Counted from the first letter of the stretch, positions 8,835 to 18,154 are shown. The stretch: DNA of 64,000 nucleotides from Dysgonomonas sp. HDW5A (GCF_011299555.1 NZ_CP049857.1:2852001-2916000), one strand, 5' to 3'. Notes: generated from the sequence alone by a model not told the origin. Translations and numbers: made by a program.

Positions 8835-10259
8835 ATGAAAAACAAAACCTTATTGACCCTCTTTTTGTCGGTAACTACTTTGTCTTCGGCATGGGCACAG
8901 ACTTTTGTGCATGAAAAATCTGAGACATACACATATCCCAAAGATGCCCAAGTGTTGGAAAAGCTAGATAAGTGGCAGGATCAGAAGTTTGGAATGCTTA
9001 TTCATTACGGGCTATATTCCGAACTGGGGATAGTTGAGTCGTGGACTCTGTGTGCCGAAGATTGGATTAATCGCGATTCTACCATTACTTATGACGAATA
9101 CAAACAACGTTATTGGGCAACCATCGATCGTTTTAATCCTACCAAACTGGATCCTGCCTCATGGGCAAAATCGGGAAAGGAAGCCGGGATGAAGTATGTT
9201 GTATTTACGACTAAGCATCACGATGGTTTCAATATGTACGATACAAAGTACAGCGATTTCTCGATTGCTAACGGGCCTTTTAAGAACGATGCCCGTAAGA
9301 ATGTAGCCAAAGAAGTTTTTAATGCATTTCGCAACGAAGGGTATATGATAGGTGCGTATTATTCTAAACCCGATTGGCACTCGCAATATTATTGGTGGGA
9401 CAGGTATTCGACGCCCGACCGTAACCCAAGTTACAGTATTGATGCAAATCCGTGGAGATGGAATAAATTCAAAGAGTATACCTATAATCAGATCGAAGAA
9501 TTGATGAATGGCAATTATGGCAGTATGGATATTCTTTGGCTCGATGGCGGGTGGGTGCGTCCTTCGAAAAAAGGTGATGCAGGACTCGAAGGCGATTTTT
9601 ACAGAGGTTCGCAAGATATAGATATGCCTAAGATTGCAGCAATGGCTCGCAGTTATCAGCCCGGATTATTGGTCGTAGACAGAACTGTATCGGGTGAATT
9701 CGAAAATTATCAGACACCCGAAAACGGTATCCCTAAGCAACAATTGAGTAATCCATGGGAAAGTTGTATTACATTGGGTGGAGCATGGGGCTTTGTGAAA
9801 AATGACAGATATAAAAGTAACTATAAGGTGATAGCCATTCTGAGTGAAATTGTTGCCAAAGGTGGTAATTTATTATTGGGAGTAGGACCTGCTCCTGATG
9901 GAACATTGCCGGCTGAGGTATCAAAACGTCTGTCTGAGATAGGGGAGTGGACTGCCAAAAACGGAGAGGCAATATATAATACGCGAATTACTCCTATATA
10001 TAATGACGGATCAACTTGGTTTACTCAAAGTAAAGACGGAAAGAAGATGTATGCCATACATTGTCTTGAAGAAGGAAAAGCTATGCCTAAGACTGTTGTA
10101 TGGAAAGGAAACGATCCTGCAAAAGGTTCGAAGGTGATATTTCTGCAAACAGGTAAGGCTGTCAATTGGAAAAAGACATCACAAGGTGTAGAGGTTTCAG
10201 TACCATCGGGGCTTCCGTCCAATCAGCCTGCACTGGCTTTTGCTTTTAGTGCCGAATGA
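8835..10259 (+). CDS. Alpha-L-fucosidase, GH29 (copy 1)
   Basis: This 474-residue secreted enzyme has a signal peptide (MKNKTLLTLFLSVTTLSSAWAQ) and a full GH29 catalytic barrel: FGMLIHYGLYS, FTTKHHDGFNMYDTKYSDF, then DILWLDGGW, in which Asp237 is the expected nucleophile. A C-terminal beta domain follows from about residue 370. GH29 enzymes release terminal L-fucose from glycans by a retaining mechanism, here probably in the periplasm or outside the cell. The second copy at 10347 follows after 87 nt in the same direction; no SusC/SusD pair or fucose catabolic gene is adjacent. Confidence 0.92.
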   Translation: MKNKTLLTLFLSVTTLSSAWAQTFVHEKSETYTYPKDAQVLEKLDKWQDQKFGMLIHYGLYSELGIVESWTLCAEDWINRDSTITYDEYKQRYWATIDRFNPTKLDPASWAKSGKEAGMKYVVFTTKHHDGFNMYDTKYSDFSIANGPFKNDARKNVAKEVFNAFRNEGYMIGAYYSKPDWHSQYYWWDRYSTPDRNPSYSIDANPWRWNKFKEYTYNQIEELMNGNYGSMDILWLDGGWVRPSKKGDAGLEGDFYRGSQDIDMPKIAAMARSYQPGLLVVDRTVSGEFENYQTPENGIPKQQLSNPWESCITLGGAWGFVKNDRYKSNYKVIAILSEIVAKGGNLLLGVGPAPDGTLPAEVSKRLSEIGEWTAKNGEAIYNTRITPIYNDGSTWFTQSKDGKKMYAIHCLEEGKAMPKTVVWKGNDPAKGSKVIFLQTGKAVNWKKTSQGVEVSVPSGLPSNQPALAFAFSAE

Positions 10260-10317
10260 TATTTGGTATACCTCTAAAATACAGAAATAAATCATTAGAT
10301 ACTCTCAATAACTTAAT

Positions 10318-10330
10318 AGGTCTGAGACCT
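10318..10330. repeat. Short palindrome AGGTCTGAGACCT
   Basis: A perfect 13-mer palindrome lying 17 nt before the second fucosidase ATG. It is one of a dispersed family (see 22885, 45890, 48231, 57166). Confidence 0.7.
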
Positions 10331-10346
10331 TAAATATTACCGATTA

Positions 10347-11789
10347 ATGAAAAATAAAGTTTTATCCCTCTTCCTACTTTCTGCACTTGCAGTATCTACG
10401 GCTTCAGCCCAGACATATGCGCATGGCAGATCAGAGACGTATACAGCTCCTACTGATGCTAAAGTTTTAGAAAAGCTCGATAAATGGCAGGATCAAAAAT
10501 TCGGTATGCTTATTCATTATGGATTATATTCTCAAATGGGAATTGTAGAATCTTGGTCGATATGTGCCGAAGAAGAAGATTGGATTCCTCGCGACAGTAC
10601 CATTGCATATGATGCTTATAAACGTAAGTACTGGAATGTTATCAATGAATTTAATCCTACAAAACTAGATCCGGCCTCATGGGCAAAGGTTGGTAAGCAA
10701 GCCGGTATGAAGTACGCGGTATTTACCACCAAGCATCACGATGGGTTTAATATGTTTGATACTAAACAAACTGATTTTTCGATAGCAAACGGAGCTTTCA
10801 AGAATGATCCACGCCGTAATGTAGCTAAAGAAGTCTTCAATGCATTTCGTAACGAAGGATATATGATAGGTGCATATTATTCTAAACCCGACTGGCATTG
10901 TCAATATTATTGGTGGGACAGATATGCAACCCCTACCAGAAACGTTAATTATAATATAGAGAATAATAAGTGGCGTTGGAATAAATTTAAAGAGTTTTCT
11001 TATAATCAAATTCAAGAACTAATGAATGGTGATTATGGAAACATAGATATTCTTTGGCTCGATGGAGGTTGGGTACGTCCTGCCCGTGAGGGAGACGCTG
11101 CTCGTCAAGGTCGTGCATACAAAGGTTCACAGGATATAGATATGCCTAAGATTGCCGCCATGGCTCGTAGTTATCAGCCCGGATTGTTGGTTGTAGATCG
11201 TACAGTACCCGGCGAATTCGAAAATTATCAGACACCCGAACGCGGTATTCCCGATATGCAACTCGATAATCCGTGGGAAAGCTGCATTACCTTAGGTTGG
11301 GATTGGGGTTATACTCCTACCGATCAGTATAAATCGCCTGCTGCGGTTATTCATACTTTAGTAGAAATTGTAGCTAAAGGTGGAAATTTATTATTAGGAA
11401 TAGGCCCGAAGCCTGACGGAACGCTTCCGGATGAGGTGACTCAGCGCTTGATTAAAATCGGTGATTGGACTACCAAAAACGGAGAGGCTATTTATAATAC
11501 ACGTATTACTCCTAACTATCGGGATGGAGCAACTTGGTTCACACAAAGTAAAGATGGTGATACAATTTATGCAATTACAAATCTTGAAGAAGGAAAGCCT
11601 ATACCAAAGACCATAGTCTGGAATGCTAATGAACCGGCAAAAGGTTCAAAGATGATTTTTTTACAAACAGGTAAGGCTGTAAATTGGAAAAAAACAGCTA
11701 AGGGAATTGAGGTTTCAGTGCCTTCAGGTCTTCCTGCCGATCAAGCAGCTTTGGCTTTTTCTTTTATCGGCACAAAAAATAAAAGTTAA
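10347..11789 (+). CDS. Alpha-L-fucosidase, GH29 (copy 2)
   Basis: This 480-residue enzyme is a close paralogue of the preceding gene and is collinear almost throughout. It keeps the signal peptide, HHDGF motif and DILWLDGGW with Asp239 as expected nucleophile. Differences include a two-residue insertion near residue 75 (CAEEEDW against CAEDW), a changed GWDWGY segment and a C-terminal tail TKNKS. The pair is best read as a recent tandem duplication that may have diverged in linkage preference. The 87-nt spacer contains an AGGTCTGAGACCT palindrome directly before this start. A GCAAGCC/GGGCTTGC hairpin follows at 11817-11848. Confidence 0.92.
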   Translation: MKNKVLSLFLLSALAVSTASAQTYAHGRSETYTAPTDAKVLEKLDKWQDQKFGMLIHYGLYSQMGIVESWSICAEEEDWIPRDSTIAYDAYKRKYWNVINEFNPTKLDPASWAKVGKQAGMKYAVFTTKHHDGFNMFDTKQTDFSIANGAFKNDPRRNVAKEVFNAFRNEGYMIGAYYSKPDWHCQYYWWDRYATPTRNVNYNIENNKWRWNKFKEFSYNQIQELMNGDYGNIDILWLDGGWVRPAREGDAARQGRAYKGSQDIDMPKIAAMARSYQPGLLVVDRTVPGEFENYQTPERGIPDMQLDNPWESCITLGWDWGYTPTDQYKSPAAVIHTLVEIVAKGGNLLLGIGPKPDGTLPDEVTQRLIKIGDWTTKNGEAIYNTRITPNYRDGATWFTQSKDGDTIYAITNLEEGKPIPKTIVWNANEPAKGSKMIFLQTGKAVNWKKTAKGIEVSVPSGLPADQAALAFSFIGTKNKS

Positions 11790-11816
11790 AATATACAATT
11801 TTTAATTAGTTAATTT

Positions 11817-11848
11817 GCAAGCCTGAGTTAGTATTAACAAGGGCTTGC
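11817..11848 (+). terminator. Possible terminator after the fucosidases
   Basis: A 7-bp GC-rich stem (GCAAGCC/GGCTTGC) with a 17-nt loop. The following U-tract is weak. Confidence 0.45.
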
Positions 11849-12018
11849 GTTGTGTTATGTTGTAAGAGTCAATTTGTTAATTTATTTAAATAAATAATTT
11901 TTTCTTTTTTATTTATGGAATTTGTGTGAAAATATACTCTAATATACAGTTAAATGAAATACATGCACACTAACTATATACTGATTTTAACAAATTTAAT
12001 GAAAAACCTAGGAAAATC

Positions 12019-12546
12019 ATGCGCAAAGTATTATGGAGTGCACTCTTCTTTTTATTCGGATTCAGTGCAATTGGACAAAATTTTCATGAACAGCCTCTAG
12101 AGGTGGTCTTATCATCAACAAAGAGCAATGCTTATATTGCAGTTGAGGGGTATTATGTCGATAATTCGTCATTTATGGTGACTCGTTCGTCAGATATGAG
12201 TATCGCGGTAAATACCAGATATCCCGTTTACGAATATAAGTATCAGTTGAATCTTTACAACAAAAGTCATGGTAATATGACAGAAGTTCCTGTTTTTACC
12301 AAAAAAGAAATTCAGGGAGAGAATTGTTCTCGAATATTATTCTTGAATAAAAAACGTACAACAAGGTCACAACTTGTTATCGACGAGTCGGCTATGTTTG
12401 GAATCGCAATTGTGGGAGATACAGCAAAGTATACTCAATCATCTGATAGTCGAGTTTATACAGCTTCTTTAAATGATTTACGTGATTTTCTTTTTGATAA
12501 AGGAATGATGCCGCAAATAGAGGAAGGACGAAATTCTCTTAATTGA
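12019..12546 (+). CDS. Secreted hypothetical protein
   Basis: This 175-residue protein has a signal peptide (MRKVLWSALFFLFGFSAIGQ) and no further membrane segment. The mature part is mixed alpha/beta with no recognisable motif or cysteine pair of note. It has its own terminator at 12610-12648 and no obvious operon partner. No function is proposed. Confidence 0.6.
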   Translation: MRKVLWSALFFLFGFSAIGQNFHEQPLEVVLSSTKSNAYIAVEGYYVDNSSFMVTRSSDMSIAVNTRYPVYEYKYQLNLYNKSHGNMTEVPVFTKKEIQGENCSRILFLNKKRTTRSQLVIDESAMFGIAIVGDTAKYTQSSDSRVYTASLNDLRDFLFDKGMMPQIEEGRNSLN

Positions 12547-12609
12547 GAGCAGAAATACATTAACTTAGAATTGTGTTGAGGTTGAGAGAGTAATTTGATT
12601 GTGAAATAA

Positions 12610-12648
12610 AAAATGCAAGCTCAATAGTTGAACTTGCATTTTTTTATT
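12610..12648. terminator. Terminator between convergent genes
   Basis: AAATGCAAG and CTTGCATTT pair around an inner TCAA/TTGA stem. T-runs are present on both strands, so it can serve both flanking genes. Confidence 0.85.
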
Positions 12649-12669
12649 GTATTTGTACAATTTATAAAT

Positions 12670-12972
12670 TTAAGAATGAGCTTTTGCTTTCTCTTCAAAT
12701 TCACTTAATTCTTCTGATAATTTACCTGCAAAATCACCCGCAGCTTGGCTTATTTTCTTCTTGCCACTTCTCACTTCTTGTCTTGCACGTACACCCATGC
12801 GTAGAGCTTTTCCTCTGCCATATCTAACCCCATGTCTTACTTTTTCACGGGCTTCGTCAGTTGCTTTTTCAAACTCATCGCACAATTCCTTTCTTTTTTC
12901 ATCATCTATCAGTTTAGATGCCACATAAACAGCACCTGCACCTATAACTAATCCTAATAAGAAATTCCTCAT
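12670..12972 (-). CDS. YtxH-type small membrane-anchored protein
   Basis: This 100-residue protein has one N-terminal hydrophobic segment (LGLVIGAGAVYVASKLI) followed by a highly charged helical tail, the layout of YtxH-domain proteins linked to general stress in other bacteria. A minus-strand TATATTTG box (plus-strand 13018-13025) lies about 45 nt upstream. It sits next to the charged-repeat lipoprotein at 13159, also minus strand but with its own terminator. A stress role is inference. Confidence 0.7.
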   Translation of the reverse strand: MRNFLLGLVIGAGAVYVASKLIDDEKRKELCDEFEKATDEAREKVRHGVRYGRGKALRMGVRARQEVRSGKKKISQAAGDFAGKLSEELSEFEEKAKAHS

Positions 12973-13095
12973 AGTTTCTATTCTTTTATCGTGTTAATAC
13001 TAATCGGTTTATTAATTCAAATATACTCATTTCTTATATAAACAAAGCAATTACGACAATTGTTTAGCAGAAATTTTAACAAAACCAGAATACAA

Positions 13096-13132
13096 TAAAA
13101 GCCTTAAAGGTTAAATCCCTTGAAGGCTTTTA
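13096..13132 (-). terminator. Terminator of the repeat-rich lipoprotein
   Basis: AAAAGCCTT and AAGGCTTTT pair, with an inner AAGG/CCTT extension. It lies 27 nt after the stop codon. Confidence 0.8.
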
Positions 13133-13158
13133 TACTTATTGTAAACTATATGAGATAA

Positions 13159-13497
13159 TTATTTCAATTTCTTCTCTAATTTAGATGCTTCATCTTTCAC
13201 ATCTTTCTTAGTATCTTTTACTACTTCTTTAGTTTTATCAACAGCATCTTTGGCTGCGTCTTTAGTTTTATCAACTGCATCTTTAGCTCCTTCTTCGATT
13301 TTATTCCCTGCTTGTTCTACAGATGCATCTGTAGCATCTCTTAGGCTGTCAGCTGTTGTTTGAATAGTGTTTCCTGCCGATTCTAGTGTGTTTTCAACAT
13401 CAGCACCTGTTTTATCTGCGTCTTTTTTAGCTCCGTCACAAGCAACAAATGATAATGTTGATACTAATGCAATTGCCAATACATAAATCTTTTTCAT
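13159..13497 (-). CDS. Lipoprotein with charged helical repeats
   Basis: The best start is the ATG at 13497, giving 112 residues with lipobox LSFVAC; a longer in-frame start upstream would place 19 charged residues before the signal and is rejected. The mature part is an amphipathic helix made of near 11-residue repeats (DKTKDAAKDAVDKTKEVVKD), like LEA or apolipoprotein-type proteins. It probably coats or tethers in the periplasm. No enzyme motif. Confidence 0.7.
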   Translation of the reverse strand: MKKIYVLAIALVSTLSFVACDGAKKDADKTGADVENTLESAGNTIQTTADSLRDATDASVEQAGNKIEEGAKDAVDKTKDAAKDAVDKTKEVVKDTKKDVKDEASKLEKKLK

Positions 13498-13683
13498 TTT
13501 CTTCAATTCTTTTATTTTAAAATATTTGATAACTTCTGTAGTTATAAAACACAAGTTGAAAATAAAAGTTCAGAAGAATTTAGAATTTTTTTTATAAAAA
13601 ACCGGATATAGGTATAAAACGATCAAAAATTGGAGATTAGGTGTTTCATTTAGGACAATTATAATTGATACTTTTGAGCCTTT

Positions 13684-15078
13684 TTATTTGGCTGGATAGG
13701 ATTGTACGACAAACATACCATCCGAATAAGATGCTATTTCATTATAAATGAAAGGTATGATTTCGTTGCCTTGCATATCAATCACGCCCCATAATTTGTC
13801 TTTTTGAGCGGCTATAAAATTAGAGTTCGATAACTTGTTCAATGCCTTGTATACAAATGGCACATGTGTGTTCCCTTTGGTATCTATAACACCCGATTGT
13901 AGGTTCTGAGTTGCAATAAAGTAGTTTGTGTCTATATTTTTTATTTGGTCATAAAGTATAGGTATAATAACCTTTCCGTTGTGGTCTATGACTCCAAATT
14001 TATTTTTATTGCCAACAATAGCATATCCATTTTCGAAATTTTGTGCAAAATCGTATTTAGGAGCTATTACAGTCTGTCCGGAAGTATTTAAAAAGCCATA
14101 TTTTTGGTTGAGTAAAGCTAATATTTTGCCATCTTTTACTTCTCCGAGTCCATCATATAAGCAGGGTATAATAAGCTTCCCTTTATCGTTGACCATTCCG
14201 TATTTATTCGGCCCATATAAAAAAGACGTGTCTTGCCTTACTTTTGCATATCCATCCTTAAAATCGTAGATCCGGCTATATTCGCAAGGTATAAGCTGCT
14301 GACCCTTTATATTTATGACTCCTGTTTTATTATCTCTGGATATTCGGCTCAGCCCATTATTAAATACCAGATTATATTCCATCGTTAACGAGGGATTGAT
14401 CTCGTTTCCTGCGATGTCTACAATTTTGTATGTTACGATTGTTTCGGGCGAATTTATATTCAGATACATGGCTGCCTGATCCGAAACTGTTTTTTTCCAT
14501 ATACCTAGATATCCGTTGTTGAGATCGCGTACTCCGTAACCCGGAAAAGAATATACATCGTTGTTATTTCTGTCAATAATTTTCTGCTCGCTTTTGTCCA
14601 TGCGAGTAATTATGATGTATCTGTTGTCTCCCGAATAAGGTACTCCTATTGACTTGCTGAAGGGTACAGTCGCTTTTCCTGTCGAATCGACCACACCAAA
14701 CAAATAGTTGTCATACACCAGAAACGTACCTTTGAAATAATTGGTCACAGATAAATTTTTGATAGGTATAATAGTATCGTTTGCCGTGTTTATCACTCCG
14801 TATCTGTTTCCTTTCGAGACCACAGCCATTCCATCCTCAATGTCTTTTATTTCATCATATAGGCACGGTACGGTTTGTTTTCCCGAAGTGTCGATAAGAC
14901 CCACTTTCCCTTTTTTTGTTACTTTGGCAAACCCATTTCTGAAGCTGTCTATATGGTTGTATATTATAGGTACAATCTCCTCGTTATTTCTGTTGACGAC
15001 TCCATATTTATAGCTGCTCTGTGCTTTGGCACAAAGTACAGCGAGGAGTAGAAAAGTGAGAATAACTATTTTTTTCAT
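13684..15078 (-). CDS. WG-repeat protein, secreted
   Basis: This 464-residue protein has a signal peptide (MKKIVILTFLLLAVLCAKAQ) followed by about ten repeats of the WG type: a glycine-rich strand such as YGVVNRNNEEIVPIIYNHI or KYGFLNTSGQTVIAPKYD, about 40-50 residues apart. WG repeats are thought to form beta structures for binding; targets are not known. It is the last gene of a minus-strand run (DUF4230, PAP2, WG) with gaps of 41 and 64 nt, so co-transcription is likely. Confidence 0.85.
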   Translation of the reverse strand: MKKIVILTFLLLAVLCAKAQSSYKYGVVNRNNEEIVPIIYNHIDSFRNGFAKVTKKGKVGLIDTSGKQTVPCLYDEIKDIEDGMAVVSKGNRYGVINTANDTIIPIKNLSVTNYFKGTFLVYDNYLFGVVDSTGKATVPFSKSIGVPYSGDNRYIIITRMDKSEQKIIDRNNNDVYSFPGYGVRDLNNGYLGIWKKTVSDQAAMYLNINSPETIVTYKIVDIAGNEINPSLTMEYNLVFNNGLSRISRDNKTGVINIKGQQLIPCEYSRIYDFKDGYAKVRQDTSFLYGPNKYGMVNDKGKLIIPCLYDGLGEVKDGKILALLNQKYGFLNTSGQTVIAPKYDFAQNFENGYAIVGNKNKFGVIDHNGKVIIPILYDQIKNIDTNYFIATQNLQSGVIDTKGNTHVPFVYKALNKLSNSNFIAAQKDKLWGVIDMQGNEIIPFIYNEIASYSDGMFVVQSYPAK

Positions 15079-15119
15079 TGTCTGATTCGAGAGATTGCAG
15101 TATAAATAAGGTTGATCCT

Positions 15120-15692
15120 TTAATTAATACTCTGGCTTGTTTTTTTATTGCGATACATTTGATATAACCAATCTGAAATCCATCCGGTGAGTAATCCGAA
15201 CAAAATACCGCATATAATGTCGAGCGGATAATGTCTGCCTACATAAATGCGGCTGTAAGCTACTGTCATAGCCCATGCGAAGATAACGATTCCGTAGTAT
15301 TTGTTTCTAAAGTATAGTGTACTGAATAATGCCAGACATATCGAGTTGGATGAATGTGCCGAGAAAAAGCTGTAATGATTATCGGGATCGCCTAACTGGT
15401 GAATAATATCCTGCAAATCGGGTTCGTTGGATGGGCGGGGGCGCATAATCAGTATTTTAATAATGTTGTTCGTAATACTATTCATGGCAACACCCATGAG
15501 CATAAAAACGGCTGCACGTTTACCCCATATCCTGTCGCGGTATATCATAAATACAATAATCGATATACATATCAGCATCCAGGCTGTATAAGTACTGACT
15601 GCATACATAATGGGGTCGAACCATGGATTATGTTTGCTGTTGAGGTAGAGAAATAAGTCTCTGTCCCACGTTGGGAATGTTATTTGCAGCAT
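15120..15692 (-). CDS. PAP2-family membrane phosphatase
   Basis: This 190-residue membrane protein carries the three PAP2 motifs: KILIMRPRPS, a variant of the middle motif (FFSAHSSNS, His present) and SRIYVGRHYPLDI. Five or six helices are predicted. PAP2 enzymes dephosphorylate lipid phosphates such as undecaprenyl pyrophosphate, phosphatidate or lipid A phosphates; which substrate applies here cannot be told. It is the middle gene of a three-gene minus-strand run. Confidence 0.88.
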   Translation of the reverse strand: MLQITFPTWDRDLFLYLNSKHNPWFDPIMYAVSTYTAWMLICISIIVFMIYRDRIWGKRAAVFMLMGVAMNSITNNIIKILIMRPRPSNEPDLQDIIHQLGDPDNHYSFFSAHSSNSICLALFSTLYFRNKYYGIVIFAWAMTVAYSRIYVGRHYPLDIICGILFGLLTGWISDWLYQMYRNKKTSQSIN

Positions 15693-15756
15693 TTATCTGA
15701 TGAGGCTAGTTAAAAATAAAAACTATTTACTTATGTATTTAAATAGTTCTGTAATA

Positions 15757-16374
15757 TTAATGCAGATTAATTTTTGATCGTTCGGGATTCGAGCTACTAT
15801 CGGGCGATTTAAAACCGATGTATATTTTTGTAAATCCCATTGCCCGAAGTATAGGTGTAAGCACTTTGATCGTATTTTCACGGCTTTCTTCTTCGATACC
15901 CATATTTTGAGCCTGTTGATAAATTTGTTGTTCCGCATTCTTGTAAGCGTCTTCAACTATTTCGGCACTTTCCCATAATCCATACTCCATATTATATACA
16001 CGCGATCGCGAATGATCTATTTTATAATGACATATTTCGGGAAAGGGGAGCATCAGGCTTATAGAGTCTCCTTGAGTTACAATATCGTTTTCTCCTACAA
16101 TGGTAAGGTCTACGCAGGCAATTACTTCACCTACAATTTTCAATGTTGCTTTGGAGTTAGGCAGCCACTGACGTACTTTTTCGTATTCCATCATGTCTTG
16201 TATGTTATACTTTACGACCTCCAGTTTTCCCATTTCTTCGATTTGCTGCACCACCATAGTATGCGATACAATCGTACGCTCGTCTTTATTGTCCGATTTT
16301 AAAAGGTAGATAATCAGAGCAACAAGTCCCAGTATTATAATAAGAATGCTTAACGGAATCAGCTTTTTTTGCAT
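15757..16374 (-). CDS. DUF4230-domain membrane-anchored protein
   Basis: The ATG at 16374 gives 205 residues. An upstream TTG start (16404) is rejected because it overlaps a minus-strand -7 box TATCTTTG (plus-strand 16402-16409). An N-terminal helix (LIPLSILIIILGLVALIIYLL) is followed by a DUF4230 domain with the typical VVQQIEEMGKLEVVKYNIQD opening and a long C-terminal helix. Function of the family is unknown. It heads the DUF4230-PAP2-WG run. Confidence 0.82.
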   Translation of the reverse strand: MQKKLIPLSILIIILGLVALIIYLLKSDNKDERTIVSHTMVVQQIEEMGKLEVVKYNIQDMMEYEKVRQWLPNSKATLKIVGEVIACVDLTIVGENDIVTQGDSISLMLPFPEICHYKIDHSRSRVYNMEYGLWESAEIVEDAYKNAEQQIYQQAQNMGIEEESRENTIKVLTPILRAMGFTKIYIGFKSPDSSSNPERSKINLH

Positions 16375-16585
16375 AAATAATTTTTGATCAATTGATTGTG
16401 ACAAAGATACAAAAAAACGAATCGTCGTTTATATGCGCAACTATTTCTAGCTAAAATTAATAATTATTCAGTATGTATAATATTGGTATTTGTTGACTAT
16501 AATTTATTTATTATTGAATAATATTTATTTTTATTTTAATAATATTAAAAAATATATTACGTTTGTATCGTAAAAATGAAATATT

Positions 16586-16852
16586 ATGAAATTACCTAGT
16601 CAATGTCCCAGCTGTCAGGCGCAGCTAAAAGTCAAGAGTTTGAAATGTGAGAATTGCGATACCGAAGTTATCGGCTTGTATGATCTGCCCGTATTGGCTC
16701 GCCTTTCGTCGGATGATCAGGAGTTTATTCTGAAGTTTATGAAAAATAGCGGAAGCCTTAAAGATATGGCTAAAGACCTTAATTTGAGTTACCCTACCGT
16801 ACGTAACTTATTGGATGAAGTAATCGAAAAAATTATACAGTATGAAAAATAA
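16586..16852 (+). CDS. DUF2089 small zinc-ribbon/HTH protein
   Basis: This 88-residue protein has an N-terminal zinc ribbon (CPSC at about 8 and CENC at about 21) and a C-terminal helix-turn-helix (DMAKDLNLSYPTVRNLLDEV). This is the DUF2089 layout, generally thought to be a DNA-binding regulator. A TACGTTTG box at 16558-16565 lies 20 nt before the ATG. It overlaps the next gene by 11 nt, so the two are translationally coupled and the membrane protein may control or be controlled by it. Confidence 0.85.
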   Translation: MKLPSQCPSCQAQLKVKSLKCENCDTEVIGLYDLPVLARLSSDDQEFILKFMKNSGSLKDMAKDLNLSYPTVRNLLDEVIEKIIQYEK

Positions 16853-17453
16853 AGAAGTTCTTTCGTTGTTGATTAATCCTTTTGTGCGTATAGCCGGAGG
16901 TAAAGCCTTATTGATAGGTATAGTGGTATTTGTGGTTTCGATATTATTGGCGTATTGCGGCAATATGGTGTTTGATGGAGTAGTGGATGCCCATTTCAGC
17001 GATAATGTCAATTTGGGGAGAGCACTACTTGTTCCTTCAATTGCTCTTGTTATATTTATTGTGACACTGTATCTTACAGGGCGTCTGCTTAGTAAGTCAT
17101 CTATTCGGTTTATAGATGTTGCCGGAACAGTAACGTTGGCACGTACACCATTTATATTGATTTCATTAGCGGTACTTATTCCCGGTGTGTATGATTATAA
17201 TATAATTATTACTCAAAATTTACTTGCTCAGAGTTATTCGGAAATTACTGTTATGCAATGGATTGTGTTCTTTTCGTTTTTGGCTGTCTCTATGATTGCT
17301 GCCATCTGGTTTGTGATCCTTGCATATAAGGCTTTCTCCGTTTCTTGTAATATAAGTGGTGCTAAGGGGATAATGGGTTTTGTGGCAGCATTGCTATTTT
17401 CGGAGATTGTAGCGGCTATTGCAATTTATCAGTTGTCGAAGTGTTTCTTTTAA
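16842..17453 (+). CDS. Yip1-like five-helix membrane protein
   Basis: This 203-residue protein is almost all membrane helices (about residues 20-40, 62-82, 98-120, 142-165 and 175-198). The fold resembles Yip1-family proteins, which often pair with small regulators. It overlaps the DUF2089 gene by 11 nt. Repeat copy B begins about 17 nt after its stop. Function unknown; a membrane partner for the upstream regulator is an inference. Confidence 0.7.
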   Translation: MKNKEVLSLLINPFVRIAGGKALLIGIVVFVVSILLAYCGNMVFDGVVDAHFSDNVNLGRALLVPSIALVIFIVTLYLTGRLLSKSSIRFIDVAGTVTLARTPFILISLAVLIPGVYDYNIIITQNLLAQSYSEITVMQWIVFFSFLAVSMIAAIWFVILAYKAFSVSCNISGAKGIMGFVAALLFSEIVAAIAIYQLSKCFF

Positions 17454-17469
17454 TATAGCATTATGAATA

Positions 17470-17999
17470 ATGTATGAATAATGTCAATCAGTAGTTGGGA
17501 TTATATGTTCAATTTAGTTGTCTTTTTTCTACGCGCAATCAAAGATTGCTTGTATTCCTTTTGCCCAAATCCGCAAAAGGAATCAAAAAGGCTTTGTGCT
17601 GCGTGGCTCGCCTGTCTGACTAAAGCTTACAGGCTAAACTAAACCCACTGCCTTACGGCACGTTTAGTTTTACGCCCGCTTCGCTTGTCAGCCAACGGCT
17701 ACGCCACTGATGCACCAGGGCTGACGCACGTAAGTGGCTTTCGTCCGTCAGGTTTCCTGACCTTGGCGGTTGCACGGGGTACCCGCAGGGTGAAGAAAGC
17801 GTTAAAAAACAAAAGGATATCAATGATAAATGTTTTCTTTTGTTTTAGCTTTCGAGTCCGTAGCGGGTCGGGCAAAAGGCACAGTCTTGATCTTTTGTTT
17901 CGTTTTGCATCAAGGCAAAATGAAAAACAAACCCATAGGGTGCGTTAGAAAAATTGAACATTAAACATAACAGATCAACTACTGATTCGAATGAATAAA
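17470..17999 (-). repeat. ~0.5 kb interspersed element, copy B
   Basis: Inverted relative to copies A and C. Core about 17529-17949. Inner arms ATGTTCAATTT (17505-17515) and AAATTGAACAT (17951-17961) are exact reverse complements. Outer arms AATCAGTAGTTG (17486-17497) and CAACTACTGATT (17976-17987) are also exact. Its right end abuts a truncated CPBP-protease gene. Confidence 0.92.
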
Positions 18000-18004
18000 G
18001 CTAA

Positions 18005-18154
18005 ATCGAAACTCCGGTTATGCTTTTCCTTTACATTCTGTTGGCAAATAGTGTGGTTGGTATTAGCTTCGGATTTATGTATATAAAACGTGGTCTCGAA
18101 TGTGCAATTATAGCTCACTTAATGACACGTATTGTAATGCTTATTCTCTTATGA
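18005..18154 (+). pseudogene. 3' stump of a CPBP-family intramembrane protease gene
   Basis: The frame from 18005 to the TGA at 18152-18154 encodes about 49 residues ending in FGFMYIKRGLECAIIAHL plus a hydrophobic tail. That is the last conserved motif and helix of CPBP (CAAX-type) proteases, with the metal-binding His in AHL. The frame has a stop at 18002 and the remaining ~150-200 residues are missing. The cut coincides with the end of repeat copy B. A terminator 21 nt downstream (18175-18207) looks like the original gene's own. Confidence 0.7.
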
